This document shows positions 46,500 to 58,286 of a DNA stretch of 62,290 bases, piece after piece. This DNA is from Actinomortierella ambigua (Eukaryota; Mortierellomycota; Mortierellomycetes; Mortierellales; Mortierellaceae): the NCBI GenBank assembly GCA_016098155.1, contig JAAAJB010000142.1, positions 1 to 62,290 of the forward strand, read 5' to 3'. The position numbers were made by a program, and so were the translations under genes. The notes under the pieces were generated by a model. That model saw only the letters and a program-made list of their open reading frames with translations. It ran no database searches and had not been told where the DNA came from. The stretch's first letter is position 1, and each line of letters starts with the position of its first letter.

Positions 46500-49400
46500 A
46501 TGATCGACTACTGCCACCAAGCCTACAACTCTTTCGCATTCCCTACCTTTCACCCCATTGCCTGCCCTCAAAGACGCAACAACAACAAGCACAACAGATC
46601 CCTGCATCTAATTCTCTACACCCTGGACAACTCGCCTTCCAACCAGCGCTCCTCCTCTTTCACAGCCTCCAAAATGAAGTCCAAGGCTCCTGTCGTGATC
46701 CTGCCTCAGCAAAACCCTTTCCACACTCAGCACCACCAACACCACCACCATCATCAATACAACCACTACGAACCCTTGCTTTCTTACTCGCATCAGTACC
46801 AGCAACACCATAGCTACAGTGAGCCGAATGTTCGTCGCAGGTCATTCAATGCCAAACAGCAGCAACACCAACAGCAGCAGCAGCAGCAGCAACACCAACA
46901 CCAACATCAATACCAACACCAGCAGCAACAGCAACAGCAACGGCAAACATTACAACAGCACAGACATCAAACTCCCATCGCCTCTTCGAATCGCTCCTCG
47001 CGGTGTGCATCCCCTGCCATGGCTGTTTCTGTATCCGAGAATAACACCCCCTCAACCCCCTTGTCCTCATCGCCCTCAATGTCCTCAGCTCCGGCAACAG
47101 CAACAGTCAGCGACCGAGCAGCGGCAGTGAACACCCGCATGTCATACTCCGCCATTGTCCAGTCCACCTCGTTTCAGGGCAACAACTTCCGCAAGGCTGC
47201 CTCTCGGATGGCGGCCCAGGTCACCCGTTTTCAACCTCAGCGGAGTCACAGCAGCTCGTCGTTACCAGACTTGCAGGGCAAGCACGGCTACTACCACTCG
47301 CGCTTGCAACACCACGACTACGAGGACGACATGGAAGGACATCCGCATTGGGACGACGCTTACAACTATTACAATTCTGCCCAGCAGGCCCAGCATTCGC
47401 TTGCCTCCCAAGCTCTCCATACTCCCCAGCATCACACTTCTGACCACGGCGCCACGAATGGTCAGCAGAGCGTTCACGGACGACAGCAACAGCTCCACAA
47501 CGAGCTTTATGTCAACTATGATAGTCACAGCCAATACCCGCCGTTGAGCGCAGTTTGCCACAAGGGCCGCCAAGACTGTGGCGGTGTCAATAATTCTGTA
47601 CAGCATGGTCACCGTATCTCCTCGTGCCCTGGGTATTTCTCAGCGTCTGGAACACGCTCGCTTTCTGTACCGGCTGGTACAGGGTCCACCATGTCAGCAG
47701 TAGAAGAGGCAGCCCTTCTTCCAGAGTCAGCAGCCCAATCACCACCACTACCAACACCTCCACTACCATCATGTCGTTCATCTACCTCAGTACTCATGTT
47801 ATCCAAGCGCAGAGAGAGCGGGCTTTTACAGGGAGCGACAGTCGATGAATCACAAGCAGCAGTAGCAGTCAACAGTGATCCTGAGCCTTGTGGCGATGCC
47901 AAGCCCGAGCAGCCTGCCCTCCAAACCAATGTCCATGCGCTGTCGAACGGTCACCCGATCGACGCCTCCGACCGTAGCAATGGTAAGTCCGGGCTATCCC
48001 TGTGCTGTTTCATCGACCCTTTGATTGACATCATATCAATTTTTATGAGCATGGGTTTACTAATTGGAATACACTCCCATGGTCACTCTCCCTAAACTAT
48101 TTTTTCCCCACGCCTAGCTTCCAAATTGGTCTCACGCCCCCAAAGTTCTCAGGCCTTTGCTTCCAATGGGTCAATGCGCCATGGTTCGGAGTTTGATCGA
48201 TCGTCCTTGTCCTCTGCTCGCGAGACGAGCGAGAGCGATGACGAGCACAGCCAGGGCAGCGCAATAGACTCGTTTGAGGACGAGTTGGGTTGCAATGCTA
48301 GACGCTCCAAGAAGGCCCGATCTTTGCAGCGCCTTCTTCGTAAGAACCGCATGCTCGAGTCCTCTCTTTCCCAGGCACAGCGCGACCTCCAGCAGGAGCG
48401 CGAGTCGCGCAAGATTGTCGACGAGTGCCACCTCAAGACCCGAGATGAGCTTCTACAGCGCCTCGTCGACAAGGATGACGAGAACGAGCGGTTGCAGCAA
48501 GAGCTTGAGGAGGCTCGGAAACAGGTCGAAGAGCTGAAGCAGTGCTCTTACAAGATTGGCTATGACTCCAACTCGTACTCGCTGTCGAACGGCTTTGCCA
48601 GCTTTGGAGGTGGCCTAATGCTCCATCACTCAAGCCTGATTAGTGGCCAAGATGACTCGGACGAGTTTTTTCTGCCAGACTCCTTCAGGTCGACTCCTCG
48701 CTCTTCCTCATCCCAAAGCCCTGCGCCGGTGACAGCTGCCAGGACTGCCAACGATACCCCTATTCGTTCTCAGACGACTTTAATTAATGGCACGTCCGAC
48801 GATGAAGTTGATGACGGAGACCAAAGCAATAGCATCGCCGTTAGGCCGGCATCCTGTTTACAGGATGATGGAACCACCACTCTTGGTGTCGAAGCACGAG
48901 ACAGCGGGCTTTTTGTCGCTATGAAGGATGATGCCGCCTCGTCCCCCAGCGCTGGTTCAGACACTTCGAGCCTGTCCCAAGATGGCGGGATTTGTTACCC
49001 AGAGTCATTTGAGCTGTTGGCCAAGTCACACCTGCAGCAGGCCATTGTAGCCAAGCTCACGACTGCCATGACCATCTTGCAGCTGGATGACCTGGCCATG
49101 AAGTATGACGCTTCCGCACAAGAGCTGCTGACTGTGTTGATCAACGAGATGGCCAAATGGTGGGAGCTGGCTCGTCTTAGAGCTGGGGGGCCTGCCAAGG
49201 GAGGGTGGGGGCCCATGATGGCCAACCCCAACGGCAAGGGCATCACCAACGGCGTCCGCGAGTCTGTCGAACGTGACTTTCGACAGTACTTTGGCCCATT
49301 GTTGTTTCATTACATCTCCAACCACCAGGACCAGCTACTGGTGTTGAAGCGCTTAGAGGAGCACTCGAGCACGTCGGTTGCCTTGCGCGAGAACCAGCCC

Positions 49401-50160
49401 TTTCAGTTGATGGCAATGTTCAAGGGCGATATCCTGGACCGCGATGCAATCCTGGAGTGGTGGCATCTCCTCGAGGAGCCCAAAACAATCTTTGGTCACG
49501 GACAAGATATTCGCAGCTTGGTATGTTTGTTTGTTTACTTGTTTTACGTGGTTTAATTTATTATTATGAATGATATGTCGCATAATTGCTCCAAAGGACG
49601 TGACTGAAACTGATAATTAACGTTCTGCCTCTTCTGACTATTATGTATAGACCGCCAAGTTCATTGCATTCCTTGAGACGCATTTGGACGACGATGACGA
49701 CGACGATGATTCGGAGGACGAGTACGACAGTGAAGATGAGTCTGATGGCAATGATTCGGATGACCTGGAGGAAGAGGATGAAGACGAGGAAGACGGGCTC
49801 CCTGCTCGCATTGGCAGCAAAGGATCTGTTCGTATTCTTGGCCTCGAGCAGTTGAATCACGGCAAAAGTAACTCCGGGTCTTCCAATACGTCTCGTCAAT
49901 TGACAAATGGCAACACTTCTCAAGAGAACGTTGCTTCGTCGCCCGAGATGCTTGTGATCGGATCAGAGGATGGCGAGGACGACCGATCGACGACTTCTTC
50001 GTTGGAGCGGCTTGAAGCTCGTGAGCGTGAGCGCCGTATTAGCTTTTGTGCGCACACTACAGTTTTTGGCGAGGACTCTTCAGACGAAGACGACGACGAA
50101 GACGAAGACGATGGAGTGGTCACTAATAGCTCTGACGACCAACAGAGCAAGACTGCCTAA
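46500..50160 (+). CDS. Poly-Q/coiled-coil protein with C-terminal W2-like (eIF5C) domain and acidic tail
   Basis: Three exons: 46500 (or 46674)-47982, 48118-49520 and 49651-50160, giving 1131 residues from the first ATG or 1073 from the second (MKSKAPVV), which may be the true start. The N-terminal half is His/Gln-rich and Ser-rich. A coiled coil lies at about residues 500-580 of the short form (RLLRKNRMLESSLSQAQRDL; QQELEEARKQVEELKQ). At about 730-915 a helical domain runs from FELLAKSHLQQAIVAKL to KGDILDRDAILEWWHLLEEP and TAKFIAFLETHL. This end matches the W2/eIF5C signature (acidic helix, E-x-W-x, final F-x-x-x-L-E) of eIF2B-epsilon, eIF5 and eIF4G. Acidic stretches follow. The function is inferred only: possibly a regulator that uses a W2-like surface to bind a translation factor or other partner. 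Confidence 0.75.
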
Positions 50161-50327
50161 AATAATGATTATAGTTCAAAGAATAGCAACACATCCTCCC
50201 CACTCTTTCCAATTTCTCTCATACATTCACACACCATGTTTGTGTTGTGTTGTCTCTTCTTTATTTGTGTGCTTCAAGTATTCATTATTATTTGTAGTGT
50301 GAGATAAAATGTAGATATTATTATATA

Positions 50328-51587
50328 CTATGCGTGATCATCGTCATCATCCGAGTCATCGTCAGAAATTTCAGTTGATGTGGTTTTAGTTGGGAGCTGA
50401 GGTGGAACGCCACCCATGCCGACCACGCTGGTATCTTCAACCATGCCAGCCTCTATGCCATTGTCGGCCGTTGCATCTTGGCGTGCATGCTCAAACGCCC
50501 GTTGCCTCTCTGCAGCTTCCTCCGCTGCGCGCTCCGCTGCCTCGGCTGCTGCATCATCCTCAGCCCTCCTTCGTTGTGCGTCCTCAATCTTTTGCTTGCG
50601 CTCCTGAACACGAGCGGTAAAGTCCTTCGGTGCTGCGTTGAACAGGCCTGCAGTGGGCTGTTGGCAGGCGGCGCACTTTGGGGTCTTTGCATAGCGTTTG
50701 ATAGCACAGCTCTCGCAGAAATAGTGGCCACATTTGGTGACGATAGGCTGCTTAAACTCTTCACGGCAGATCAAACAGGCGAAAGGAATATCGTCATCTT
50801 CATCGTCGTCGCTTTCATCGTCGTCGTCGTCCAGTCCTTGAATCAGCGCCGCCTTCTTGGCCCGCTGCTCGGCCTCCCACTCCTGGTCGAGTTGCCAACC
50901 AGCCTTGTAGTCGCCACGATCGTGCATGTAGATACAAGAGTCACCATAGCCACAGAATCCAGTCTCCTTGTAGTCCTTGCAAATGTCAGGTTGGTAGTCG
51001 AAGCGGTTGGTGATACGGATGTTGGAGGAGGCTCGGATCGGGCCGACGCGCATCTTGGAGTTTGTCTGCTCTCGCTTGGGGACATGCGACTTGTATCCTG
51101 CAATGCCCTTGTAGACCTCACTGCTAGAGGCCGTCGCTGATCTGTCGTCCAATCCAGCCTCGACTGCGGCCAGATGACGCTCGATGATCGCCTGGCTATC
51201 CCGATCGTATGCGGTGTCAATCTCGTTTGTCTTGGTGGCATAGTCGATCCGTTCATTGCCCTTTGTCAGATCGGCACGATAGGCAACGCCTACGCCTTGG
51301 TCTTTCATCTCGTCTTGGGCAAGCTGTGCTTTGGAGGATGTGGACAGCTCGGTACCAACGCGGGATTTGAGCGAGCGCTTCTTGGAGACGGTGGAGAGTT
51401 GGGTGTGGTTGTCGTTTTGAAGATGGTGGATAGAGGATGTGGACCCTTCATTGTCGTCATCAGAAAGGTTGCGCTTGCGCACATTGCGGTTCTGAGATCG
51501 CTTCTTGAAGAATGGTACATTAGGTGTTGTCCCTGCGTCTGTCATGTTGGAGTTGATTTCAAAGTTGTAGGATTGGGAGAGAGGCAT
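50328..51587 (-). CDS. cwc24: RNF113/Cwc24-type spliceosomal CCCH/RING protein
   Basis: 419 residues from ATG 51587; a second in-frame ATG at 51545 may be the main start because family homology begins just after it (FFKKR..NRNVRKR). A CCCH finger C-x8-C-x5-C-x3-H (193-212, in ICKDYKETGFCGYGDSC) is followed by W-Q-x-D-x-E-W, an acidic linker and a RING finger (261 to about 300, CLICREEFKQ, C.GHYFCESC, CAAC). The order is the same as in Cwc24 and RNF113A, which act in the activated spliceosome and help with 5' splice-site use. A Glu/Ala/Arg-rich helix and an Asp-rich end complete it. Convergent with the W2-like gene (167 bp) and divergent from the PCI gene (123 bp between ATGs), so the two share a short bidirectional promoter. 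Confidence 0.93.
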   Translation of the reverse strand: MPLSQSYNFEINSNMTDAGTTPNVPFFKKRSQNRNVRKRNLSDDDNEGSTSSIHHLQNDNHTQLSTVSKKRSLKSRVGTELSTSSKAQLAQDEMKDQGVGVAYRADLTKGNERIDYATKTNEIDTAYDRDSQAIIERHLAAVEAGLDDRSATASSSEVYKGIAGYKSHVPKREQTNSKMRVGPIRASSNIRITNRFDYQPDICKDYKETGFCGYGDSCIYMHDRGDYKAGWQLDQEWEAEQRAKKAALIQGLDDDDDESDDDEDDDIPFACLICREEFKQPIVTKCGHYFCESCAIKRYAKTPKCAACQQPTAGLFNAAPKDFTARVQERKQKIEDAQRRRAEDDAAAEAAERAAEEAAERQRAFEHARQDATADNGIEAGMVEDTSVVGMGGVPPQLPTKTTSTEISDDDSDDDDDHA

Positions 51588-51710
51588 GCTTCTCCTTTAA
51601 GGTGAGTGGAGGTTGACTAGAAAAGCAGTCCGCCTTTCACCTGCCGCTGACAAACTGTTTGTCCCACCTCTTCTGTGCCTCATTATTCATGCTTGAATGA
51701 ACGTTGGCTA
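51588..51710. promoter_or_regulatory. Short bidirectional promoter, Cwc24/RNF113 and PCI gene
   Basis: Only 123 bp lies between the minus-strand ATG 51587 and the plus-strand ATG 51711. It must contain both 5' leaders and probably both core promoters. No TATA box is evident. Confidence 0.5.
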
Positions 51711-53629
51711 ATGGATGGCATCAGGGCATTCCTCGCCAAAGTCGACGCTGTCTTTGCGACAAGGAACGAGGATGCTGCTTCAGATTTGTTCACAGTCGAC
51801 CAGGACAATGCCACTCTAGGCTCATTGGAGCAACACCTCTCTATGGTACAATGCAAAAAAAAAAAAAAATGGCATCATAAGTGATCACACAATAGCACCG
51901 AGTCTCTACTGGACGACTACAACTTCACTCTATCCCACCCCCTTCTCTTAATGGACCTTAGGTCTCGGATGACCAGATCAGGAGACTGTGCGCCAATCAT
52001 GCCGAGAAAAGCGATGTTCGAGGCCTCGCCGACTTTGTTGCAAACTACCTTCTCTATTGCAAGATTGCTTCCAACCTCGAAGCACACCCTGTGGATGTCT
52101 ATGCAGCCATGTCAGCTCTTTACGGGTAAGGGCCCCTTTTGGTTTCGTAGCCATATCAGACCAACCAAGTATAGGGGTGCTTTGTCTAACTCTTGACCAT
52201 CACTCTGTTCAATGGTGTAGATCGTTTCTTTCAGTCTTCACGATGACTCCTGATGCACAATGGTTGGCGGTCGTGCTGATGAATTTCTCGTCGTCGATTG
52301 TGTACTGGGCTATTCAGGTATCGATATTAGACATCATTTCAAAAAGTAATGCGTGATGCTGGTTGAACGATGCAAGGCGTGGAAACTAACCCTTTTTGTT
52401 TTGGCACTTGTATAGGCCGACTACACCAACCCAAACGCGAAGGAGCTCAAGGTGAGCGATGTTGTGGGCAAGCACTTTAACAGGGCGCTCAACATCGTAA
52501 TCAGTGACAAGTACGACCCAAAATCCCCATCAATGTGCTCACGCACAGAAGCAAACCGGAGTGTTGGATAACGCACAAGTAGCTAATGTTTTTTTTTCTT
52601 CGACATTGGTGTACCAAACTGTGATTAATAGAACCGGCAACCCAACGCATACTTCAAAGAAGAAGGCACTCTACTACTTGGCCAACCAGAGTCTTCGCTG
52701 CTACTTTCGGGTAGGCACCAAAGGCATTTGACAGTGGGACCTATTTCATTGAAACGAAAACTTTGTCAAGCTGAGATATCCTTCCCTCCCTCTTGATCCC
52801 GTTTTCCACTCTATAGCTACACTCGACGCGCCTCATTCCGACACTCATCTCCAACATTTCAAAGGCCAGTGTGGATTTGAGAGAATACCCCATGAGTGAG
52901 CAAGTGACTCATCGATACTATCTCGGACGGTACCACCTCTACAAACTGGATCTTCGCAAGGCTGAACAAAATCTTGCTTTTGCTTTCCGCAACTGTGAGT
53001 ACTCCGACCTCGACTACCCTGATCCAGCGCGCGGAGGCACTACGGCTAGCTTCAGAAACCAACGGCTTATTTTGATCTATTTGACTGCCTGTCGTCTTTG
53101 TTTGGGGATCCTCCCGAAACCGGGGCTGCTGCAAACTTTCGGCATCGACGCGTATTTTGCACCACTTGTTCATGCGGTCAAGTTTGGCGACTTGAGGCTT
53201 CTCAAGCGGTCGCTTTCCTTGGATGATAACGGCGCCACGAGTGTGGGACTGTGGCTCGTTCACAAGGAGATTTATTTCTTGCTTGTGGAAAAGCTGACGT
53301 TGCTTTGCTGGCGATCGCTCTTGCGACGAATGTGTCTTCTAACCACATCCTCCAGCGGACAGATGCGTGTCGACCTCCGGGTAGTGCTGCAGGTGATTCA
53401 GTCCATGCTGCGGACAGCACGAGCTCCAACGTCGACAAACGCAGACGAGGATGAGGAAGACGAGTACGACCTTTCAGATATTGAGGCGATTGTGGTGTCA
53501 TTGCTAGACCAAGGATACATCCGAGGCTATATCCACGCGATTAGGAAGATTCTAGTTCTAGGCAAGACCAATCCGTTCCCTGCAGTCCATTCGGTTGAGG
53601 TGCACCAAATCCCCCTACCAACCAAGTAA
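51711..53629 (+). CDS. PCI-domain protein of the CSN12/PCID2 (Thp1) family
   Basis: Six exons by phase: 51711-51845, 51962-52125, 52221-52317, 52416-52510, 52632-52710 and 52817-53629, giving 460 residues. The family signature RYYLGRYHLYKLDLRKAEQN, followed by FAFRNC and ILIYLTACRLCLGILP, is characteristic of CSN12/PCID2. PCI winged-helix features follow (AIVVSLLDQGYIRGYIH). Members sit in TREX-2 (Thp1/PCID2, with Sac3 and Sem1) in mRNA export or in COP9-linked complexes (Csn12). I cannot tell which from sequence alone. Start ATG 51711 gives MDGIRAFLAKVDAVFATRN; another in-frame ATG lies upstream at 51675. Confidence 0.88.
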
Positions 53630-54083
53630 AGAAGATAACAACAATGACGAGACCACAAAATGGAAAGAGGGCGCGTGCACCCACAAGCATAAAAAAAAAG
53701 GAGGGGGCATGGCACAGTTACAGTTCCACACACCTCTTTCGCCCTCTCTCCCTCTCTCTCCTCTCTCGCACCATTGCCAATTAAATCTGTTTTCTCCCAC
53801 AGCACTCTCATCCGCCGTATCTAAATCCAAGCTTTACTTCGCACCATGTAAGAGTCAGATTCCTTTTTCTCTCACTCGCTCTGTGCTGCAAAATGCAGGC
53901 ACCGCCCCATGGTGGGGGAAAAAAGCTCGTCATGAGCTACCGAATGAGTGGGCGCTCAAAACGACACCTGTCCACTCACAGTCTATACACACCCTACAGT
54001 TGGCTTCAGCGCGCCGACGCGCCAATGGAACGAGATGAAACTAACATTCCCCATTCCTACAATTCTAGCTAACACTGCTTAGC
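53630..54083. other. Intergenic spacer upstream of Argonaute
   Basis: 454 bp with an A-rich/G-rich stretch (53688-53710) and a CT-rich run (53738-53770). Open frames on both strands are short and low complexity. It probably holds the Argonaute promoter. Confidence 0.6.
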
Positions 54084-57000
54084 ATGTTGTCCTCTTCCCG
54101 CTCGTCCGGAGCCGTGCCTTCATACAAGGGGCCCTTTGCTAAGCGTCCAAGCTTTGGCAAGGCTGGTAAGAAGATTGTGGTCCACGCAAACTTCTATGAG
54201 GTCAAGCAGCTGCCAAAGGCCAATGTCTACCAGTACGATGTGAGCATCTCGCCCGAGCCGAAGACCAAGTCGGTGCTCCTGCACCGTAAGCTCTTTTCGC
54301 AGTTACTCCAGCAGTATGGAGCCACAGACCTGCAAGGCATCCGTCCGGTCTACGATGGTCGTGCCAACATGTTTACTGCTCGAGAGTTCCCTTTCGCCCA
54401 AAAGACCTTTGACGTCCGTCTGCCGGACAACACCCCAGTCACTGGCCAGCCAGCGACAACGACCGTGAAGGCTGGCAAAGGCGCCAAAGATGTTGCCAAA
54501 GGTGATGCCAAGCCTGACCCGGTCTTCAAGGTCAAGCTCAACCGCGTAGCAGTCATCGATATGGCGGAACTACACCAGTTTATGCTCGGCAAGAAGAGTA
54601 TCACCAACAACATCCGTCAAGGCATCATGTCGCTTGATGTTCTCATCCGCCACCAACCGAGCCTGCTATTCCACACAGTTGCAAGCAGCCGCTCTTTCTT
54701 CATCGAAAACAAAAAGAAGCCTCTTTCAGGTGGTCTTGAAGTCTGGCAAGGCTATTACCAGTCTGTCCGTCCTGCCATCGGTAAGCATCTATTTTTAGGC
54801 ATTCCCTCCATCACTAGCCTGTGATACCATCGCTGATAAAACAAAAACACTGACCCATGTCTTTCTTTTTTTTTTTTTTCTTTTGACAGGTCGCATGTAC
54901 GTGAATGTCGATTTGTCGGCCACCGCCTTCTTCCAAGGCGGCCCACTCATCGATGTGGTGACGCGGTTCCTGAAAATGCGTTCCAAAGGTAAGCTTCCCT
55001 CCCTCCTCTCCTGGCTCATGCACTGGAGGTGATGCGCTGATTGCGCTGATTATGAGTGTTCTTTTGTTTAATCCTAATATATCACTTTTGCCTTTTGTTG
55101 GACTCCTCTAGATGACCTAGCGCGACCCATGGATGAAAGGACGCAGAGAAGGCTGAGTAGCTTCCTCAAGGGTCTATTCTTCACGGTCACGCATCGCCCA
55201 GGTTCCAAGAAGCGATTCAGGATCGCGAAACTGAGTTCAAAGTCCGCGAATGACTACAAGTTTGATGCGGATGGCAAGAAATTGAGTGTTGCTCAGTTCT
55301 TCGCAGCCAAGTACAACTGCCGACTCCGTTTTCCAGGCCTTCCTTGCGTTATCCACGCTGGTCCCAACAACAGGGAGGACTTCTACCCCATGGAGGTGTG
55401 CCTGATTGAGGTGGGCCAGAAGTACAGGCGCAAGTTGGACGAGGACCAGACGCGCGACATGCTTGACTTCACCTGCAAACATCCTAAAGAGCGCCTACAG
55501 GCCATCCAGGAGGGCCTTCAGCTGCTCAATTACGCCGACAACCGCGAGATGCAGGACTTTGGCATGAAGGTCGCGCAGGAAATGGCCAAGGTGAACGCTC
55601 GCGTTCTCTCCCCGCCAAAGATCACCTACGGCAGAAACGCGATCTTGGTCCCACGAAACGGTACATGGAACCTTCGAGACGTTCGGGTCGCTGACGGCAA
55701 GGTGCTCGATTCCTGGGGCGTTGCTGTGCTTGGTACCGAGAAGTACTACCCCAAGGGCATGGTTGACAAGTTTATACGTGAGTTGATAATCGTTGGTGAG
55801 GCGACGGGTCTGGTAAGTATTCCTTCATTCTGTGATGTGATCGGCTGCATACTGTCTTGTGGTGATGAAAGGCTATTTGGTGCGACGTTTGAAGCTCATC
55901 TGTGAGGGAGTCCACCCCAACACCCCCACCGCCGTCATCTTTCTTGTGATCTCGTGGTAGAGTATCCCCAACAAGCAGCCGATTACCGAATACATCAATC
56001 CTCATGGCAACCTGGAGGACGCCCTTCGGGCTCTTTGGCAAAAGACCGGGGACTCCCGCAAAAAGCGCCCTCAACTGCTGGTGTGCCTGCTGCCGAGCAA
56101 GGGTATCCCTCTCTACGCTGAGATCAAGCGCATCAGCGATACCATGCTTGGGGTTTGTACACAGTGTTTGCAGATGAGCTTCATGAGGAAACCTGATCTC
56201 AAGCAGTACTTTGCGAACGTGACACTCAAGATCAATGCAAAGCTTGGAGGACACAACTCATTCCTTGACAACTCTCAAATTCCATTGATCGCGAGCAAGC
56301 CCACCCTTGTGGTGGGGGCCGATGTGACCCATCCTCCTGCAGGTAACACGTCCTTTCTTTAACACGATATATATTGAACATTGAACATCTTGTCGATGTA
56401 ATATGTTTTTAACTGTGATCGTCTTCTTGCTGCTTTCTTTGCCCGGCACTGTTAGGGGATACCATGCGACCATCCATTGCTGCCGTGATTGGATCGGTCG
56501 ACCGCTTCGCATCCAGACACGGTGCCTCGATCCGCGTGCAGGACCATCGCACCGAGCGACTCTACGACCTGAAGGAGATGATGAAGGAGCGCCTCAAGGC
56601 GTTCAACGGCGTGGCGAAGGCCAAACCAGAACAGATTCTCTTTTACCGAGATGGTGTCTCTGAGGGTGAATTTTCAGAAGTCATGGAGATTGAGGTCAAC
56701 GCTATCAGAGGTAAGGGTGAAAGACCTATTGTTTATCGCTTTCTTTCAGTTTATTCAGACTATATTTCTACCATCACTGCTTTACCAACACTGTTCTTTC
56801 CTCCAACAGCCGCCTGCGATGAATTGACGAAGGGGTATCGACCCAAGATCACCTTCATCATTGTGCAGAAACGACACCATGCTCGGTTCTTCCCGATCAG
56901 CAATGCTGACACGGACAAGTCTGGTAACTGCCCCTCAGGCATGGTCATCGACACCGATATCGTCCATCCGACGGAGTACGACTTTTACTTGCAATCACAC

Positions 57001-57303
57001 TCAGGCCTGAAGGGCACCTCGCGCTCTGCGCACTACCATGTTCTCCTCGATGAGATCGGCATCGGATCGGATGCACTCCATCAACTTACGTTCAACCTGT
57101 GCCATGTGTATGGACGCTGCACGCGCACCGTCAGCCTTGTGCCCGCAGTTTACTATGCGCATCTGGTCGCCGCTCGCGCACGCTATCACTGCAAGGGTGA
57201 GACATGGACAGACACGTCGGAGACAAGCAGCACTCGCGACGTTGGCGCCGAGGGCTATGGTAGGGTCGACCAGAACCTGAACCCTGTCATGTGGTTCATG
57301 TAG
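54084..57303 (+). CDS. AGO: Argonaute (AGO-clade Piwi protein) with intact DEDH slicer tetrad
   Basis: Six exons by phase: 54084-54780, 54890-54988, 55112-55812, 55961-56342, 56456-56710 and 56810-57303, giving 875 residues. Domains in order: N (about 25-200), linker 1, PAZ (about 235-370, with CRLRFPGLPCVI and YPMEVCLIE just after), MID (about 420-560) and PIWI (about 560-860). Catalytic residues are seen at D620 (GADVTHPP), E660 (RTERLYD), D692 (FYRDGVSEGEF) and H829 (YYAHLVAARARYH). Spacings of 40, 32 and 137 residues match those of AGO2 slicers (40, 32, 138). The N terminus is compact, without the long Gln/Gly/Arg tail of many eukaryotic AGOs. It loads small RNAs and is predicted to cleave complementary transcripts. 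AATAAA at 57369-57374 marks a likely 3' end. It is followed by the Gag-like gene. Confidence 0.95.
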
Positions 57304-57368
57304 TAGTATTATGGACCAGGCTCTTTGCCCACTCTTGGCCTCTCTTTTCTCACATACTTCTTGGCTTC

Positions 57369-57374
57369 AATAAA
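57369..57374 (+). terminator. Poly(A) signal AATAAA of the Argonaute gene
   Basis: AATAAA 66 bp after the stop at 57303, with a GT-rich stretch (57395-57410) just downstream, fitting a eukaryotic cleavage/polyadenylation site. Confidence 0.6.
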
Positions 57375-57559
57375 GTGACTGGCTTTTGAATATATCGTGT
57401 TTTGTTGCATCATCCCATCTTCATTCTTTCGACCTTAATCCACACTCTTTGGTATGCTGGTAATCTGGAATGGAATTTCATGTGATGCACTATTAGCTGT
57501 TCCCTACACAGGTCCTCATCTTCACATCCCCCCTTGATATTGAATAGACACCGAAGAAT

Positions 57560-58171
57560 ATGACCAACCCGCCACCTATCAAGCAGGAGGATTCCAGTGC
57601 TCCTTTGCAGCTACAACAGCAACAACAACAACAGCAGCAACAACAGCAACCACAACCTGTACATCATTTACTTCAGCATCAGCAGCCACAGCAGCCACAG
57701 CAGCAGCCACAACAACAGCAACTGCAACAGTCGAGCAATGCTGCTGCTGTGCCATCGCCCACTCAGCTTGGTCCTGCCACCCACACACCCTTGCAACCGC
57801 CGCCTAGTATGTATCCCGTCGCGTCGTCTCCCATGACCGGGGCAGCGATCCGATCATCGATTGCAGTGACTCCATCACCCTCGGTGAATCTGTCTCTGCT
57901 ACCTCTTCATGTGTTGTCTGGTCGCCCTCGAGACCCAAGATTGGCCGCACAAATACCTCACCGGCAACCCCCATCAACCCTCCAGCAACCACTCGATCCT
58001 TCTCGAACAAGCCCTGTTTCTCAGACGACGACTCTACAGTCTTTCAGCCCTACTCAATTAGATGGCCGTTCTCAGATTCAAGTCGCAAGATCTCAGTCGC
58101 CAGCGCCACAACCTTCAATGCTTGATTCTCAGCCACTGGGACCTGCGTCACAACAACAGCAGCAGCAACAA

Positions 58172-58209
<38 letters not shown>

Positions 58210-58255
58210 ATCGCCACAACAGCAATCGCCACAACAGCAATCACCACAACAGCAT

Positions 58256-58286
<31 letters not shown>

